A stretch of 64,000 bases of DNA from JAEXZL01 sp049943125. GTDB taxonomy: Bacteria; Bacillota; Clostridia; Clostridiales; Clostridiaceae. Each line of letters begins with the position of its first letter. The stretch's first letter is position 1. Position numbers and translations under genes: made by a program. The DNA lies in assembly GCF_049943125.1 (NCBI RefSeq), contig NZ_CP188040.1, forward strand, positions 1,302,001-1,366,000, written 5' to 3'. Below, one piece after another: positions 1 through 8,872 of the stretch. The notes beneath the pieces were generated by a model. That model made no database searches. It was not told the origin of the DNA and saw only the letters and a program-made list of their open reading frames with translations.

Positions 1-1
1 A

Positions 2-268
2 GCTTATGTTAAGACACCTTCAGCCCTTAAACATAAAGGCTTCTCCGCAGGAAGCTTTAAGGATATGACTAGGGTAGCTAAGCTTAATGAGGATATGTGG
101 TGTGAGCTTTTTATAGAAAATAAGGATTTTTTAATTGATGAAATAGATAGTTTGATAGAAAGACTTCTTCCTTACTCCGAGGCCTTAAAGAAAAGTGATG
201 TAAAGTCTCTCAAGGAACTCCTGAGGGAAGGAAGAGTTTACAAGGAACGAGTAGAAAAGGAGCTTTAG
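2..268 (+). CDS. tyrA: Prephenate dehydrogenase, C-terminal fragment (partial)
   Basis: The reading frame is open from base 2 and runs to a TAG at 266-268, so only the last 88 residues lie in the window. The fragment holds the stretch GSFKDMTRVAKLNEDMW, typical of the helical dimerisation domain of prephenate dehydrogenase, which oxidatively decarboxylates prephenate to 4-hydroxyphenylpyruvate for tyrosine synthesis. The ATG at 65 is internal to this domain and is not the true start. The gene is followed after one base by aroB, which fits an aromatic amino acid operon. The N-terminal NAD-binding domain is outside the window, so the call rests on the C-terminal signature and on context. Confidence 0.85.
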   Translation, partial: AYVKTPSALKHKGFSAGSFKDMTRVAKLNEDMWCELFIENKDFLIDEIDSLIERLLPYSEALKKSDVKSLKELLREGRVYKERVEKEL

Positions 269-269
269 G

Positions 270-1340
270 ATGAAAAAGATAAAAATAAATGCTTCAACAA
301 GCTATGAGGTTATTATAGGAAGGGAGCTTTTAAAGGATTCCGGAAAATTAATTAAAGAAGTAATTGAACCCTGCAGAGCTGTTATAATTGGAGATGATAA
401 TACCCTTCCCCTTTATGGTGGGCTTCTTGAGGAATCACTTAAGAAGGAAGGCTTTGACACTTTAACCTTTTCCTTTCCTCATGGAGAGAAATCGAAAACC
501 ACCTCTACTCTTGTAGAGCTCTTAGAATTTATGGCTATTAACAACATAACCAGAAAGGACATGATAGCTGCCTTAGGAGGTGGAGTCACTGGAGATATCT
601 CCGGACTAGCAGCTGCCACCTATTTAAGAGGTATAAGCTATGTGCAGCTTCCAACTACTATTTTAGCTGCAGTGGACTCCTCTGTAGGTGGAAAGACTGC
701 TGTTAACCTAAAGGCAGGAAAGAATCTTATGGGTGCCTTTTATCAGCCAAGGCTTGTGATCTGCGACTGTGACACCTTTAAAACCCTACCGGAGGAAGTC
801 TACACAGAAGGCCTTGCCGAAGCCATTAAATATGGAGTCATAGTAGATAATGAGCTCTTTAATAAATTCAAAGAGGATGCTTTAGAAGGAGATTTAAATA
901 ACATAGAGCCAATAATTGAACGCTGTGTATACCTAAAAGGGCAGGTAGTTTCAGAGGATGAATTTGATAAGGGGCAAAGACAGCTTTTGAACTTTGGCCA
1001 CACCATAGGTCATGCCATTGAAAAATGCAGCTCCTTTAAAATCCCCCATGGCTTTGCTGTAGCTATGGGAATGGCGGCGGTGACAAGAGCTTCAGAAAAC
1101 AGTGGAATCTGTGAAAAAGGAAGCTCAAGGCTCCTGGAGGAAGTGCTTCAAAAATATAAGCTTCCAATTAACCTTCCTTACTCATCTACAGAGCTTTCAG
1201 AGGCCGCTTTGTCCGATAAAAAACGTTTGGGAGATAATATAACCCTTGTGGTCCCTGAAAGGATAGGAAGATGTATTCTACATAAAATATCTGTAGATCA
1301 CTTGACGAATTTTATAGAACTAGGAAGGGAGCCTCGATAA
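270..1340 (+). CDS. aroB: 3-dehydroquinate synthase
   Basis: This 356-residue protein has the usual length for AroB, which cyclises DAHP to 3-dehydroquinate using NAD and a divalent metal. The NAD-binding glycine motif GGGVTGDISG is at about residues 103-112. It is followed by LPTTILAAVDSSVGGKTAVN at 127-146, by GLAEAIKYG near 181-189 (with a likely metal-binding Glu) and by NFGHTIGHAIE, with HGFAVAMGM further on, supplying the likely metal-binding histidines. The start lies one base after the tyrA stop, and the stop TAA overlaps the aroA ATG (TAATG), so translation is probably coupled along the operon. Confidence 0.97.
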   Translation: MKKIKINASTSYEVIIGRELLKDSGKLIKEVIEPCRAVIIGDDNTLPLYGGLLEESLKKEGFDTLTFSFPHGEKSKTTSTLVELLEFMAINNITRKDMIAALGGGVTGDISGLAAATYLRGISYVQLPTTILAAVDSSVGGKTAVNLKAGKNLMGAFYQPRLVICDCDTFKTLPEEVYTEGLAEAIKYGVIVDNELFNKFKEDALEGDLNNIEPIIERCVYLKGQVVSEDEFDKGQRQLLNFGHTIGHAIEKCSSFKIPHGFAVAMGMAAVTRASENSGICEKGSSRLLEEVLQKYKLPINLPYSSTELSEAALSDKKRLGDNITLVVPERIGRCILHKISVDHLTNFIELGREPR

Positions 1341-2605
1341 TGGATATAGAAATAACTCCTAGCCCTCTTCAAGGGAATATCAAGGCAATAGCCTCAAAAT
1401 CTGCAGCCCATAGAGAACTCATCGCCGCTGCCCTATCACAGGATAAAACTAAAATAGAAATCAATAATTTATCGGAGGACATAGAAGCAACCCTTCGCTG
1501 CCTTAAGGCCTTGGGAGCTAATTTCACTAAAGAGCCTGGCAAGATAGAGGTTAAGCCCATAAAGGAAATCTTGAAAGGAAGTCTCCTTGATTGTGGAGAA
1601 AGCGGAACTACCTTGAGACTGCTTTTACCTGTTGCAGGAGCTCTAGGAAGCTGTTCTCAGGTTATAGGAAAAGGAAGACTTCCAGATCGACCAATAAAAG
1701 AGCTTATGTCAGCCTTAGAAAAAGGGGGACTGCAGTTTAGCAGTGCCAAGCTTCCCTTAACCCTTAGTGAAAGTCTAAAGGGTGGAGTGTATGAAATACC
1801 AGGAAATATAAGCTCTCAATATATCTCTGGACTGCTCTTTGCCCTACCACTACTTAAGGAGGACAGTGAAATAATACTAACCTCTCACCTTCAGTCTATT
1901 GGCTATGTAGAAATGACCCTAGAGGTATTAAAGCGTTATAGAATAACTATTGAAAAAATACCCTCAGGCTACAAAATCCCTGGAGGGCAGATATACTCAT
2001 CACCAGGAAAGGTAGCTGTAGAGGGCGATTGGTCCAACGGGGCATTCTTCATAGCTGCAGGAGCAATAAGCGGCTCAGTAGCTATTGAAGGGCTAGACAT
2101 AGAATCTACTCAAAGAGATAAAGAAATAATAAAGCTCCTATCCTCAGGAGGAGCAAGGATATATCAGCAGGAAAGTGTTATAAGAGCTGACCACTCCTCT
2201 CTTAAAGGTCAGGAAATAGATGTTTCAGAAATCCCAGATCTTCTTCCTATATTAGCGGTAGTGGCATCCCTTTCTCAAGGAACCACCTACTTAAAGAATG
2301 CTTCCAGGCTTCGCTTAAAGGAAAGTGATAGATTAGCCACTACCTCCTCTATGCTTAAAGCTTTAGGCGGCACTGTAGAGGAGCTCCCTGATGGTCTTAT
2401 TATTAAAGGAAAAGATAGGCTTAAAGGGGGTATAACTGAAAGCTTTGGAGATCACAGAATTGCCATGGCTGCTGCTATTGCCGCTATCAGAGCAAAGGAT
2501 AAGGTAATAATAAAGGATGCTCAGGCTATAAATAAATCCTATCCTGACTTTTTTGAGGATTATAAAGCCTTAGGAGGTAAAATAAATGTCATCAACAATA
2601 GGTGA
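1340..2605 (+). CDS. aroA: 5-enolpyruvylshikimate-3-phosphate synthase
   Basis: The 421-residue product matches EPSP synthase, which transfers enolpyruvyl from PEP to shikimate-3-phosphate. Visible motifs are the substrate-binding SKS near residue 19, GESGTTLRLLLPVAGALG near 86, RPIKEL near 115, DWSNGAFFIAAGAI in the second lobe and RLRLKESDRLATT, which carries catalytic Lys and Arg residues. The start codon overlaps the aroB stop by one base. The 3' end overlaps aroC by 20 bases, so the two genes are probably translationally coupled. Nothing in the sequence looks damaged. Confidence 0.97.
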   Translation: MDIEITPSPLQGNIKAIASKSAAHRELIAAALSQDKTKIEINNLSEDIEATLRCLKALGANFTKEPGKIEVKPIKEILKGSLLDCGESGTTLRLLLPVAGALGSCSQVIGKGRLPDRPIKELMSALEKGGLQFSSAKLPLTLSESLKGGVYEIPGNISSQYISGLLFALPLLKEDSEIILTSHLQSIGYVEMTLEVLKRYRITIEKIPSGYKIPGGQIYSSPGKVAVEGDWSNGAFFIAAGAISGSVAIEGLDIESTQRDKEIIKLLSSGGARIYQQESVIRADHSSLKGQEIDVSEIPDLLPILAVVASLSQGTTYLKNASRLRLKESDRLATTSSMLKALGGTVEELPDGLIIKGKDRLKGGITESFGDHRIAMAAAIAAIRAKDKVIIKDAQAINKSYPDFFEDYKALGGKINVINNR

Positions 2606-3656
2606 AAATATAAAAATTACTATATTCGGTGAATCCCACGGCCCTTCCATAGGCGTAGTGATAGACGGACTTCCTCCCGGTGAGATAATTGATATGGAAT
2701 CACTCCAGATCTTTTTAGAACGAAGAGCTCCTGGGAGAGCAGCTTACTCTACTCCCAGAAAGGAAGCTGATAAGCCTATCTTTCTTTCAGGATTATTAAA
2801 TGGCAAAACTACAGGCACTCCTCTGTGTGCAATTATAAATAATACCAATATCCGCTCCCAGGACTACAATAGAGATATACCTCGCCCAGGGCATGCAGAC
2901 TACACAGGCTATGTAAAATATAAGGGTTATAATGATGCTGCAGGAGGAGGTCATTTTTCCGGACGGCTCACAGCCCCCTTATCTATAGCTGGAGGCATCT
3001 GCCTTCAGATCCTTGAAAGAATGGGAATTACTATAGGAGCCCACATTTACTCTATTGAAAGGGTAAAGGATACACCCTTTGATCCAGTTAACATAACCAA
3101 AGAAGAGCTTATAGGCTTAGTCAACAAACCTTTTTCCGTCATAGACGAAGCAAAAGGAGAAGAAATGAAGAGTGCTATATTTGAAGCAAAAAAGGAAATG
3201 GACTCTCTTGGTGGAGTTATAGAATGCTGTATATTAGGAGCTCCCATAGGCCTAGGAGACCCAATGTTTCATGGGATTGAAAATAGACTCTCTCAAATGG
3301 TCTTTGGAATCCCTGCAATAAAAGGCATAGAATTTGGCTCTGGTTTTCAGGGCTCAGAAAAAAGAGGCTCTGAAAATAATGATCCCTACATAATAAAAGA
3401 TAAAAGAATCACCTTAGAATCTAATAATAGTGGTGGAATATTAGGTGGCATATCTACGGGGATGCCTATAATTTTTAGGGCAGCAGTAAAGCCTACTCCT
3501 TCTATAGGCAAGGAGCAAAAATCCGTGAGCATCAGCGAAAATACCCCCATACCACTAAATCTTCATGGAAGACACGACCCCTGCATAGTGCCAAGGGCTC
3601 TGCCATGTATTGAAGCTGCTGCTGCACTGGTAATGTTAGATATGCTTTTAGGATAG
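2586..3656 (+). CDS. aroC: Chorismate synthase
   Basis: The 356-residue protein matches chorismate synthase, the reduced-FMN-dependent enzyme that removes phosphate from EPSP. Family signatures are FGESHGPSIGVVIDGLPPG near the N-terminus, RPGHADYTGYVKYKGYND in the middle, GGGHFSGRLTAPLSIAGGI, the NSGGILGGISTGMPI box, and the C-terminal HDPCIVPRALPCIEAAAA. The start lies inside the end of aroA (20-base overlap), and an AGGAGG sequence just after its stop serves the next gene, pheA. This organism must supply reduced flavin from elsewhere, since no flavin reductase domain is fused. Confidence 0.97.
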   Translation: MSSTIGENIKITIFGESHGPSIGVVIDGLPPGEIIDMESLQIFLERRAPGRAAYSTPRKEADKPIFLSGLLNGKTTGTPLCAIINNTNIRSQDYNRDIPRPGHADYTGYVKYKGYNDAAGGGHFSGRLTAPLSIAGGICLQILERMGITIGAHIYSIERVKDTPFDPVNITKEELIGLVNKPFSVIDEAKGEEMKSAIFEAKKEMDSLGGVIECCILGAPIGLGDPMFHGIENRLSQMVFGIPAIKGIEFGSGFQGSEKRGSENNDPYIIKDKRITLESNNSGGILGGISTGMPIIFRAAVKPTPSIGKEQKSVSISENTPIPLNLHGRHDPCIVPRALPCIEAAAALVMLDMLLG

Positions 3657-3668
3657 GAGGTCCCATCT

Positions 3669-4808
3669 ATGGACTTAAAAGAAATCAGAGAAAAAATCAA
3701 CACTATAGATGAAGAGCTAGTTAAATTATTTATAAAAAGAATGGAGCTTTCCAAGGAGGTAGCAGAATATAAAGCAGAGCATAAGCTACCTATCCTTAAT
3801 AAGGCACGGGAAAGAGAAATAATTTCAAGAGTTTGCGAAGCTTCTCCTGAAGAGCTGGAGATCTATACAAAAATGCTCTTCACCACACTTTTTGAGGTAA
3901 GCCGTTCTTATCAAAATACATTAATACATAATACCAGCTCCTTAAAGGCTTCAATCATCCGTGGGTTAGAGGAAGCTCCTAAGCTATTTCCTTTGAAGGG
4001 ACTAGTCGCCTGCCAGGGAATAGAGGGTGCCTATTCTCAGCTTGCTTGTGATAAGCTCTTCTCCATAGCCAATATAATGTATTTTAAAAGCTTTGAAGGA
4101 GTATTCAACGCCGTAGAAAAAGGTCTCTGCCCTTTTGGTATACTGCCAATAGAAAACAGCTCCTACGGTTCTGTTAAAGAGGTCTATGACCTGATGCGTC
4201 ACTATAACTTCCATATAGTAAGAAGCATCAAGGTAAATATAAAGCACTGTCTTATGGGCAAGTCAGGCACCAAGCTCTCCGATATAAAAGAAATATATTC
4301 TCACGAGCAGGCTATAGGACAATGTAGTAAATTCCTTAAGGACAGACCGGATATAAAAATAACTGTATGTGAAAATACAGCCATGGCAGCGAAGCTTGTG
4401 GCCTCTTCTGATAGAAATGACATAGCTGCCATCTCCTCTCATAACTGTGCAGCACTCTATGGTCTTTCAATAATATCTAAGGAGATTCAAAACAGTGATA
4501 ATAATTATACTAGATTCATATGTATTGCTAAGGATCTTATGATATATCCTGGAGCAGATAGAATAAGCCTAATGCTTTCAGTACCTCATGAGGCTGGAGC
4601 TCTTTATTCTGTGATATCAAAGTTCTCTTCCTTAGGACTAAATCTAACAAAGCTTGAAAGCCGTCCTATACCAGGAAGTGATTTTGAATTCATGTTTTAT
4701 TTTGATTTCGAAGCCTCTGTGCTGAGAGATGAGGTAGTACAGCTATTAAATGAGCTGTCCCTGGAAAGTGAACTCTTTGTTTTCCTAGGAAGCTATTCTG
4801 AAGTATAA
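3669..4808 (+). CDS. pheA: Bifunctional chorismate mutase/prephenate dehydratase (P-protein)
   Basis: The 379-residue protein contains three domains. Residues 1-80 are an AroQ-type helical chorismate mutase (DLKEIREKINTIDEELVKLF). Residues about 110-285 form the prephenate dehydratase domain, with GIEGAYSQLA, the PIENSSYGSV loop and the NYTRF catalytic motif. Residues about 300-375 are an ACT domain with GAL and ESRPIPG motifs, the usual phenylalanine-binding site for feedback inhibition. It makes phenylpyruvate from chorismate. It follows aroC by 12 bases behind a clear GGAGG site, so it is part of the same transcript. Confidence 0.96.
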   Translation: MDLKEIREKINTIDEELVKLFIKRMELSKEVAEYKAEHKLPILNKAREREIISRVCEASPEELEIYTKMLFTTLFEVSRSYQNTLIHNTSSLKASIIRGLEEAPKLFPLKGLVACQGIEGAYSQLACDKLFSIANIMYFKSFEGVFNAVEKGLCPFGILPIENSSYGSVKEVYDLMRHYNFHIVRSIKVNIKHCLMGKSGTKLSDIKEIYSHEQAIGQCSKFLKDRPDIKITVCENTAMAAKLVASSDRNDIAAISSHNCAALYGLSIISKEIQNSDNNYTRFICIAKDLMIYPGADRISLMLSVPHEAGALYSVISKFSSLGLNLTKLESRPIPGSDFEFMFYFDFEASVLRDEVVQLLNELSLESELFVFLGSYSEV

Positions 4809-4821
4809 AGGAAGGATGCTT

Positions 4822-6057
4822 ATGAAATATGGACTTATAGGTGAGAGTCTTGTCCACAGCTTCTCTAAAAATATCCACAGAGAGCTTAGTGACTATGTTT
4901 ATAACTATTATGAGGTTAATAAAGAGGAGCTTCCATCTCTCTTAAAGAAAGAAGCTATGGGAGGCTTCAATGTAACAATTCCTTATAAGCAGGAGGTAAT
5001 AAAATACTGCAACAGCCTTTCACCTTCTGCAAAGAAGATAGGCAGTGTAAACACCCTAGTATACGATAAAAACAGAGCTATTACAGGCTATAACACCGAT
5101 TATGATGGTTTTATATATTTATTAAAGAGAAGTAAGATTGAACTTATGGGAGCCTCTGTTCTTATTCTAGGAAACGGTGGCACCTCCCTTACCGCAAGGG
5201 CTGCAGCAGCAGATTTAGGGGCAGATAAAATAACTATAGTTTCTAGAAAAGGTCCCATTACCTATGAAAAGCTAGGAGACTACTATGATAGTACCGTGAT
5301 TATAAATACCACACCTGTAGGCATGTATCCTAATAACGGAGAGAGCCTTATAGATCTATCCTACTTCAAAAAATGCAAGGCTGTAGTGGATGTTATATAT
5401 AATCCTCTTAAGACAAAGCTCGTTCTCCAGGCCGAGTCCTTAGGAATAAAAGCCACAGGTGGACTGCCAATGCTGGTGGCCCAGGCTCGCACAGCTTCCG
5501 AGCTTTTTACCGGTGAGATTATCAACGATAATAAGGTAGAAGCTATAATTAAAAAGCTTTCTAAGGAAAAGGAAAATATAGTTCTAGTAGGCATGCCTGG
5601 CTCTGGTAAGAGTACAATTGGAGCTGCTCTAGCCAAGGCCACAGGAAAGGAGCTTATTGAAACAGATCTATTAGTAGAGGAGCATGAGGGAAAGACTATC
5701 CCCGAAATCTTTGAAGAAAAGGGAGAAGCTTATTTCAGAGAAGTGGAAAAAGCCATGGTAGCTTCCGCAGGAAAAAGAAGCGGAGCTATAATATCCACCG
5801 GTGGAGGGGTGATTCTTAATAAAGAGAATCTAGACCCTTTAAGACAGAATGGACAAATATATTTCATCCAAAGGCCTATCGAGAGCCTTTCAAGAGACGG
5901 TCGTCCACTTTCTAAAAGTACTGAAGCTCTAAAGGATATGTATAAAATAAGATTACCTCTATACAAGTCCTTTTCTAACACTGTGGTGAATAACTATACT
6001 ACTATTACTGAGGCTGCTGAAGAAATAATAAAGGATTTTAATAAAAGCTCAATATAA
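4822..6057 (+). CDS. aroE: Fused shikimate dehydrogenase-shikimate kinase
   Basis: Two enzymes lie in one chain of about 411 residues. The first ~245 residues are shikimate dehydrogenase: IGESLVHSFSKNIH (shikimate-binding serines), GGFNVTIPYKQEV (catalytic Lys), NTDYDGF (catalytic Asp), LGNGGTSLTARA (NADP loop) and GGLPMLVAQA. From about residue 250 it is shikimate kinase: Walker A GMPGSGKS, the shikimate-binding Asp in ETDLL, an FR motif, STGGG and the RDGRPL lid. It therefore performs steps 4 and 5 of the shikimate pathway. An upstream in-frame ATG at 4816 exists, but AAGGAAGG at 4808-4815 sits 6 bases from the ATG at 4822, which is the better start. Confidence 0.95.
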   Translation: MKYGLIGESLVHSFSKNIHRELSDYVYNYYEVNKEELPSLLKKEAMGGFNVTIPYKQEVIKYCNSLSPSAKKIGSVNTLVYDKNRAITGYNTDYDGFIYLLKRSKIELMGASVLILGNGGTSLTARAAAADLGADKITIVSRKGPITYEKLGDYYDSTVIINTTPVGMYPNNGESLIDLSYFKKCKAVVDVIYNPLKTKLVLQAESLGIKATGGLPMLVAQARTASELFTGEIINDNKVEAIIKKLSKEKENIVLVGMPGSGKSTIGAALAKATGKELIETDLLVEEHEGKTIPEIFEEKGEAYFREVEKAMVASAGKRSGAIISTGGGVILNKENLDPLRQNGQIYFIQRPIESLSRDGRPLSKSTEALKDMYKIRLPLYKSFSNTVVNNYTTITEAAEEIIKDFNKSSI

Positions 6058-6095
6058 ACAATACAAAAACAAATGATAAAATTGGAGGTATAATT

Positions 6096-6783
6096 ATGTC
6101 TTCATCGAAAAAATTCGGTTTATGGACGCTAGTAATGTTAATCTTTGTACCAACCTTTGGTTTCGGTAACATTGCCACTAAGGGAGTTAAAAGATTTTCA
6201 AAAATTAGCGACTTCGGTGGAAAGTTCACCATAGGTGTTACAGTGATTTTTATCGTATTTGCTGTCTTAGGCTATTTTATGGGAACTCCTTCAGCAACGG
6301 AATTTACAAGTGCTTCAGTAATACCTAAGCTGGATGTGGAATATTTCTCAACCTTCTCCTGGCTTCTCTTTGCTGTGGCAGGAGCCGAAGTAGCAGGTAC
6401 TTACATATCTGAAGTGGATAACCCTAAAAAGACCTTCCCTAAAGGAGTATTTTTAGGAACACTTTTTGTTGCTTTAGCATACATAATAGGGTCCTTTGCT
6501 CTCTGTCTCATTGCCTCTCCTGAGGTGCTAACTGAAGCAGGAATTAAGGACGCAGCCTATGTGGTATGGATGGAGTCTCCTATAAGAGCCATATTTTCCG
6601 AGGTTCCCGCTAATACCTTCCCTAAGTTCTTAACGGAGAAGGAAATAACGCACCCTTTACTATATTAAAATCAAAGACCTCAGCCATACTTGTATCTGCA
6701 ATTATTTTAATCCTTGATTTTATTTAATGCTTTAACCCTTTTGAAGGTCTCATTGCAGCCACCACAGAACTTAACTCCTATGT
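6096..6783 (+). pseudogene. Decayed amino acid permease (APC superfamily)
   Basis: The start is intact (GGAGG then ATG at 6096), and residues 1-26 look like TM1 of an amino acid/GABA-type antiporter (GLWTLVMLIFVPTFGFGN). The sequence then jumps directly to a region typical of the TM4-TM7 part (GVKRFSKISDFGGKF, WLLFAVAGAEVAGTYISEV). A second jump joins AAYVVWM to ESPIRAIF and NTFPKFLTEKE. The frame ends at 6668, but recognisable membrane-like coding (SAILVSAIILILDFI) continues in another frame to about 6783, itself with a stop. Real permeases of this type are near 450-500 residues. I infer at least two in-frame deletions plus a frameshift. The exact substrate cannot be told. Confidence 0.75.
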
Positions 6784-7061
6784 ACATTTTTATCATCCTT
6801 ATTTAATATTTTATAAGCAAATTTTAATAGCTCTTCATTAACATCATTAACGAGGATAACATCCTTAATTTCTGAAACCCTACCAACCAATTGTTTCCTG
6901 ATTATCTCCTCTGTCTCCAGGGCAGCTGAAGGACAACCACTGCATTTACCGGTCATTTTAATCCTTAAAACCCCTTCCTTAATATCTATTATATGTATAT
7001 CTCCTCCATGGCTATTAAATATAGGCCTTATTTCTTTCTCGATAATTTTTTCTAATTTCAT
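6771..7061 (-). CDS. Stand-alone NifU-like domain protein
   Basis: The 96-residue product is a single NifU C-terminal-type domain. It contains IRPIFNSHGGDIHIID and the metal-binding motif CSGCPSAALETEEIIR, where the two cysteines of CxxC bind an Fe-S cluster. Such small proteins act as Fe-S carriers in cluster delivery. A longer in-frame extension to 7133 exists but shows no family similarity. The ATG at 7061 has an AGGAGGAGA sequence 13 bases upstream, so I chose it. Its 3' end overlaps the decayed permease on the other strand. No isc or suf genes adjoin it. Confidence 0.85.
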   Translation of the reverse strand: MKLEKIIEKEIRPIFNSHGGDIHIIDIKEGVLRIKMTGKCSGCPSAALETEEIIRKQLVGRVSEIKDVILVNDVNEELLKFAYKILNKDDKNVHRS

Positions 7062-7143
7062 TATTCCATTCTCTCCTCCTATTTTAGTAAATATCTTAAA
7101 GCAATTTTTGTGCCATAGAGACAGCTGATTCACTTACAGGATT

Positions 7144-7165
7144 ATTGTTTTTTCGACAAAACAAT
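7144..7165. promoter_or_regulatory. Inverted repeat upstream of the sigma-54 activator
   Basis: A perfect 8-base inverted repeat, ATTGTTTT at 7144-7151 and AAAACAAT at 7158-7165, is separated by TTCGAC. It lies between the divergently transcribed NifU-like gene and the sigma-54 activator gene. It could be an operator for autoregulation; that is inference. Confidence 0.4.
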
Positions 7166-7218
7166 GTTACGATTTAACTATGATAGATAGAATTTTCAGT
7201 TTATTGGTGGTGTATACA

Positions 7219-8622
7219 ATGCAGAATAGAACCGATTTAAATATATTTGAAAATCTTCAGGAGGCAAATGCTCAGCTTGATGCTATCATAGAAAGCTCAT
7301 TTGACGGAATCTACATAACTGATGGAAATGCCAATACCATTAAGGTTAATAAGGCCTACGAAACTATTACAGGTCTAAAAAGAGAAGAGGTATTAAACCA
7401 TAATATGCGAGACTTAGTGGCAAGCCATACAATATCCACCTCTGGCTCGCTAAGGGTGCTAGAAGAAAAAAATTCTGTTACCCTATTTCAGGAATTTAAA
7501 ACCGGTAAAAAGGCACTGATAAGTAGCTCACCAGTTTTTAATGAGAATAATGAAATTATAATGGTGGTGACCAATGTTCGAGATATAACAGAAATCTATA
7601 AGCTCCGAGAGGAAATCCTCCATAAGGAAGAGGAAACAAGAAAGCTAAGCGCAACCTTAAGGCTTATAGGAAGCAATAATGAGATATACAAAAACCTAAT
7701 TGCCGTAGATTATAAAACTCTGAATGTCCTTAACATGGCATTAAAAGTGTCCAAGGTAGATACTACTGTAGTTTTATTAGGGGAAACCGGCGTAGGCAAG
7801 GAGGTCTTTGCAGAGTACATCTATAAAAATAGCCTAAGAAGCAATGCTCCATTTATAAAGGTCAACTGTGGTGCCATACCTGAAACCCTCATGGAAAGTG
7901 AGTTTTTTGGTTATGAAAAAGGTGCTTTTACAGGAGCTAATAAGGAAGGTAAGATAGGACTTTTTGAGGCAGCAGACAAGGGCACAATATTTCTAGATGA
8001 GATTGGGGAACTGCCTCTTAACATGCAGGTAAAGCTTCTGAGAGTTTTTCAGGAGCAGGAAATAGAAAGGATAGGCAGTACTAAACCCACAAAAATTAAT
8101 GTACGAGTAATTGCAGCTACAAACCGTAACCTCTTTGAGATGACGGAAGCTAGAACCTTCAGGCTCGATCTTTATTATAGGCTTATGGTTTTTCCTATCA
8201 ACATCCCCCCTTTAAGAGAGCGACCCTTAGATATACTTCCTCTAGCTGAACTTTTTTTGGAGAATGCCAACAAAAAATATCGCCTTAATAGAAGTTTTTC
8301 TCGGGAGGCTCTGGAGGTCTTAGAGAGCTATACCTGGCCAGGAAATATCCGAGAGCTGAAAAACATCGTAGAAAGAGCCCTCCTTATAAGTAACGGGGAT
8401 ATAATAACCTCAAATCTTTTGACCATAAATAGCGTTGATAATAGCTCAGATAATGTTGCTAATAATGCTGCTATCAACTTGAATAGTATAATTGAAAAGA
8501 TAGAACTGGATTATATAAATCGTGCCTATAACAAATATAAAAATGTCAGGGCTGCTGCAGCTAGTTTAGGTATGACCCCTTCTACCTTTGTGAGAAAAAG
8601 ACAAAAGTACAGTAAGAAATAA
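7219..8622 (+). CDS. PAS domain sigma-54-dependent transcriptional activator
   Basis: The protein has about 467 residues. An N-terminal PAS domain (about residues 15-130, AIIESSFDGIYITDGNANTI) senses an unknown signal. A sigma-54 AAA+ domain follows, with Walker A GETGVGKE, the GAFTGA loop that contacts sigma-54, Walker B FLDEIGELP and an arginine-rich sensor region (PLRERPLDILPLA). The C-terminus is a Fis-type helix-turn-helix (VRAAAASLGMTPSTFVRKRQ). An in-frame ATG lies at 7180, but the ATG at 7219 has GGTGGTG 6 bases upstream and leads straight into the PAS domain. The gene sits directly upstream of a -24/-12 promoter for abfD-abfT, its likely target. Confidence 0.93.
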   Translation: MQNRTDLNIFENLQEANAQLDAIIESSFDGIYITDGNANTIKVNKAYETITGLKREEVLNHNMRDLVASHTISTSGSLRVLEEKNSVTLFQEFKTGKKALISSSPVFNENNEIIMVVTNVRDITEIYKLREEILHKEEETRKLSATLRLIGSNNEIYKNLIAVDYKTLNVLNMALKVSKVDTTVVLLGETGVGKEVFAEYIYKNSLRSNAPFIKVNCGAIPETLMESEFFGYEKGAFTGANKEGKIGLFEAADKGTIFLDEIGELPLNMQVKLLRVFQEQEIERIGSTKPTKINVRVIAATNRNLFEMTEARTFRLDLYYRLMVFPINIPPLRERPLDILPLAELFLENANKKYRLNRSFSREALEVLESYTWPGNIRELKNIVERALLISNGDIITSNLLTINSVDNSSDNVANNAAINLNSIIEKIELDYINRAYNKYKNVRAAAASLGMTPSTFVRKRQKYSKK

Positions 8623-8631
8623 AGCTATAAC

Positions 8632-8739
8632 TGTTGCATTTATGAAAAAATTATCCGTTTTTGCAACAAAAACATAGTCTGTGATTATTCGGCTATTTCC
8701 TCTCAGCCAAATCTCAGGCTATGTTTTATTTTTGCAACA
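8632..8739 (+). promoter_or_regulatory. Candidate upstream activating sites (TGTTGCA / TGCAACA)
   Basis: Three copies of a 7-base element occur between the activator gene and the sigma-54 promoter: TGTTGCA at 8632-8638 and its inverse TGCAACA at 8662-8668 and 8733-8739. The first two form an inverted pair. They lie about 50-160 bases upstream of the -24/-12 promoter, the usual place for enhancer sites of sigma-54 activators. Binding by the adjacent activator is inferred. Confidence 0.6.
8669..8733 (+). terminator. Terminator of the sigma-54 activator gene
   Basis: The outer stem AAAACATAG (8669-8677) pairs with CTATGTTTT (8719-8727), with further imperfect pairing and an inner GGCT/AGCC stem. 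A T-rich run follows (TTTTATTTTT). It separates the regulator transcript from the abfD promoter and lies between two of the candidate activator sites. Confidence 0.7.
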
Positions 8740-8788
8740 AAGAGTTTTGATAGCAAGCCTTGAAAATACCTAATTGTAGCTCCTTCTA

Positions 8789-8806
8789 TTGGCATGAGGA
8801 TTGCTT
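8789..8806 (+). promoter_or_regulatory. Sigma-54 (-24/-12) promoter of abfD-abfT
   Basis: TTGGCATGAGGATTGCTT matches the sigma-54 consensus TGGCAC-N5-TTGCW. The invariant GG (8791-8792) and GC (8803-8804) are separated by exactly 10 bases. It lies about 70 bases upstream of the abfD ATG and downstream of a sigma-54 activator gene. Confidence 0.87.
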
Positions 8807-8872
8807 ATACCTTTTATATAGATATTTTAAAGGCTATGCCTAAATTAAAAAATATAGAGAGGATGAATAACT

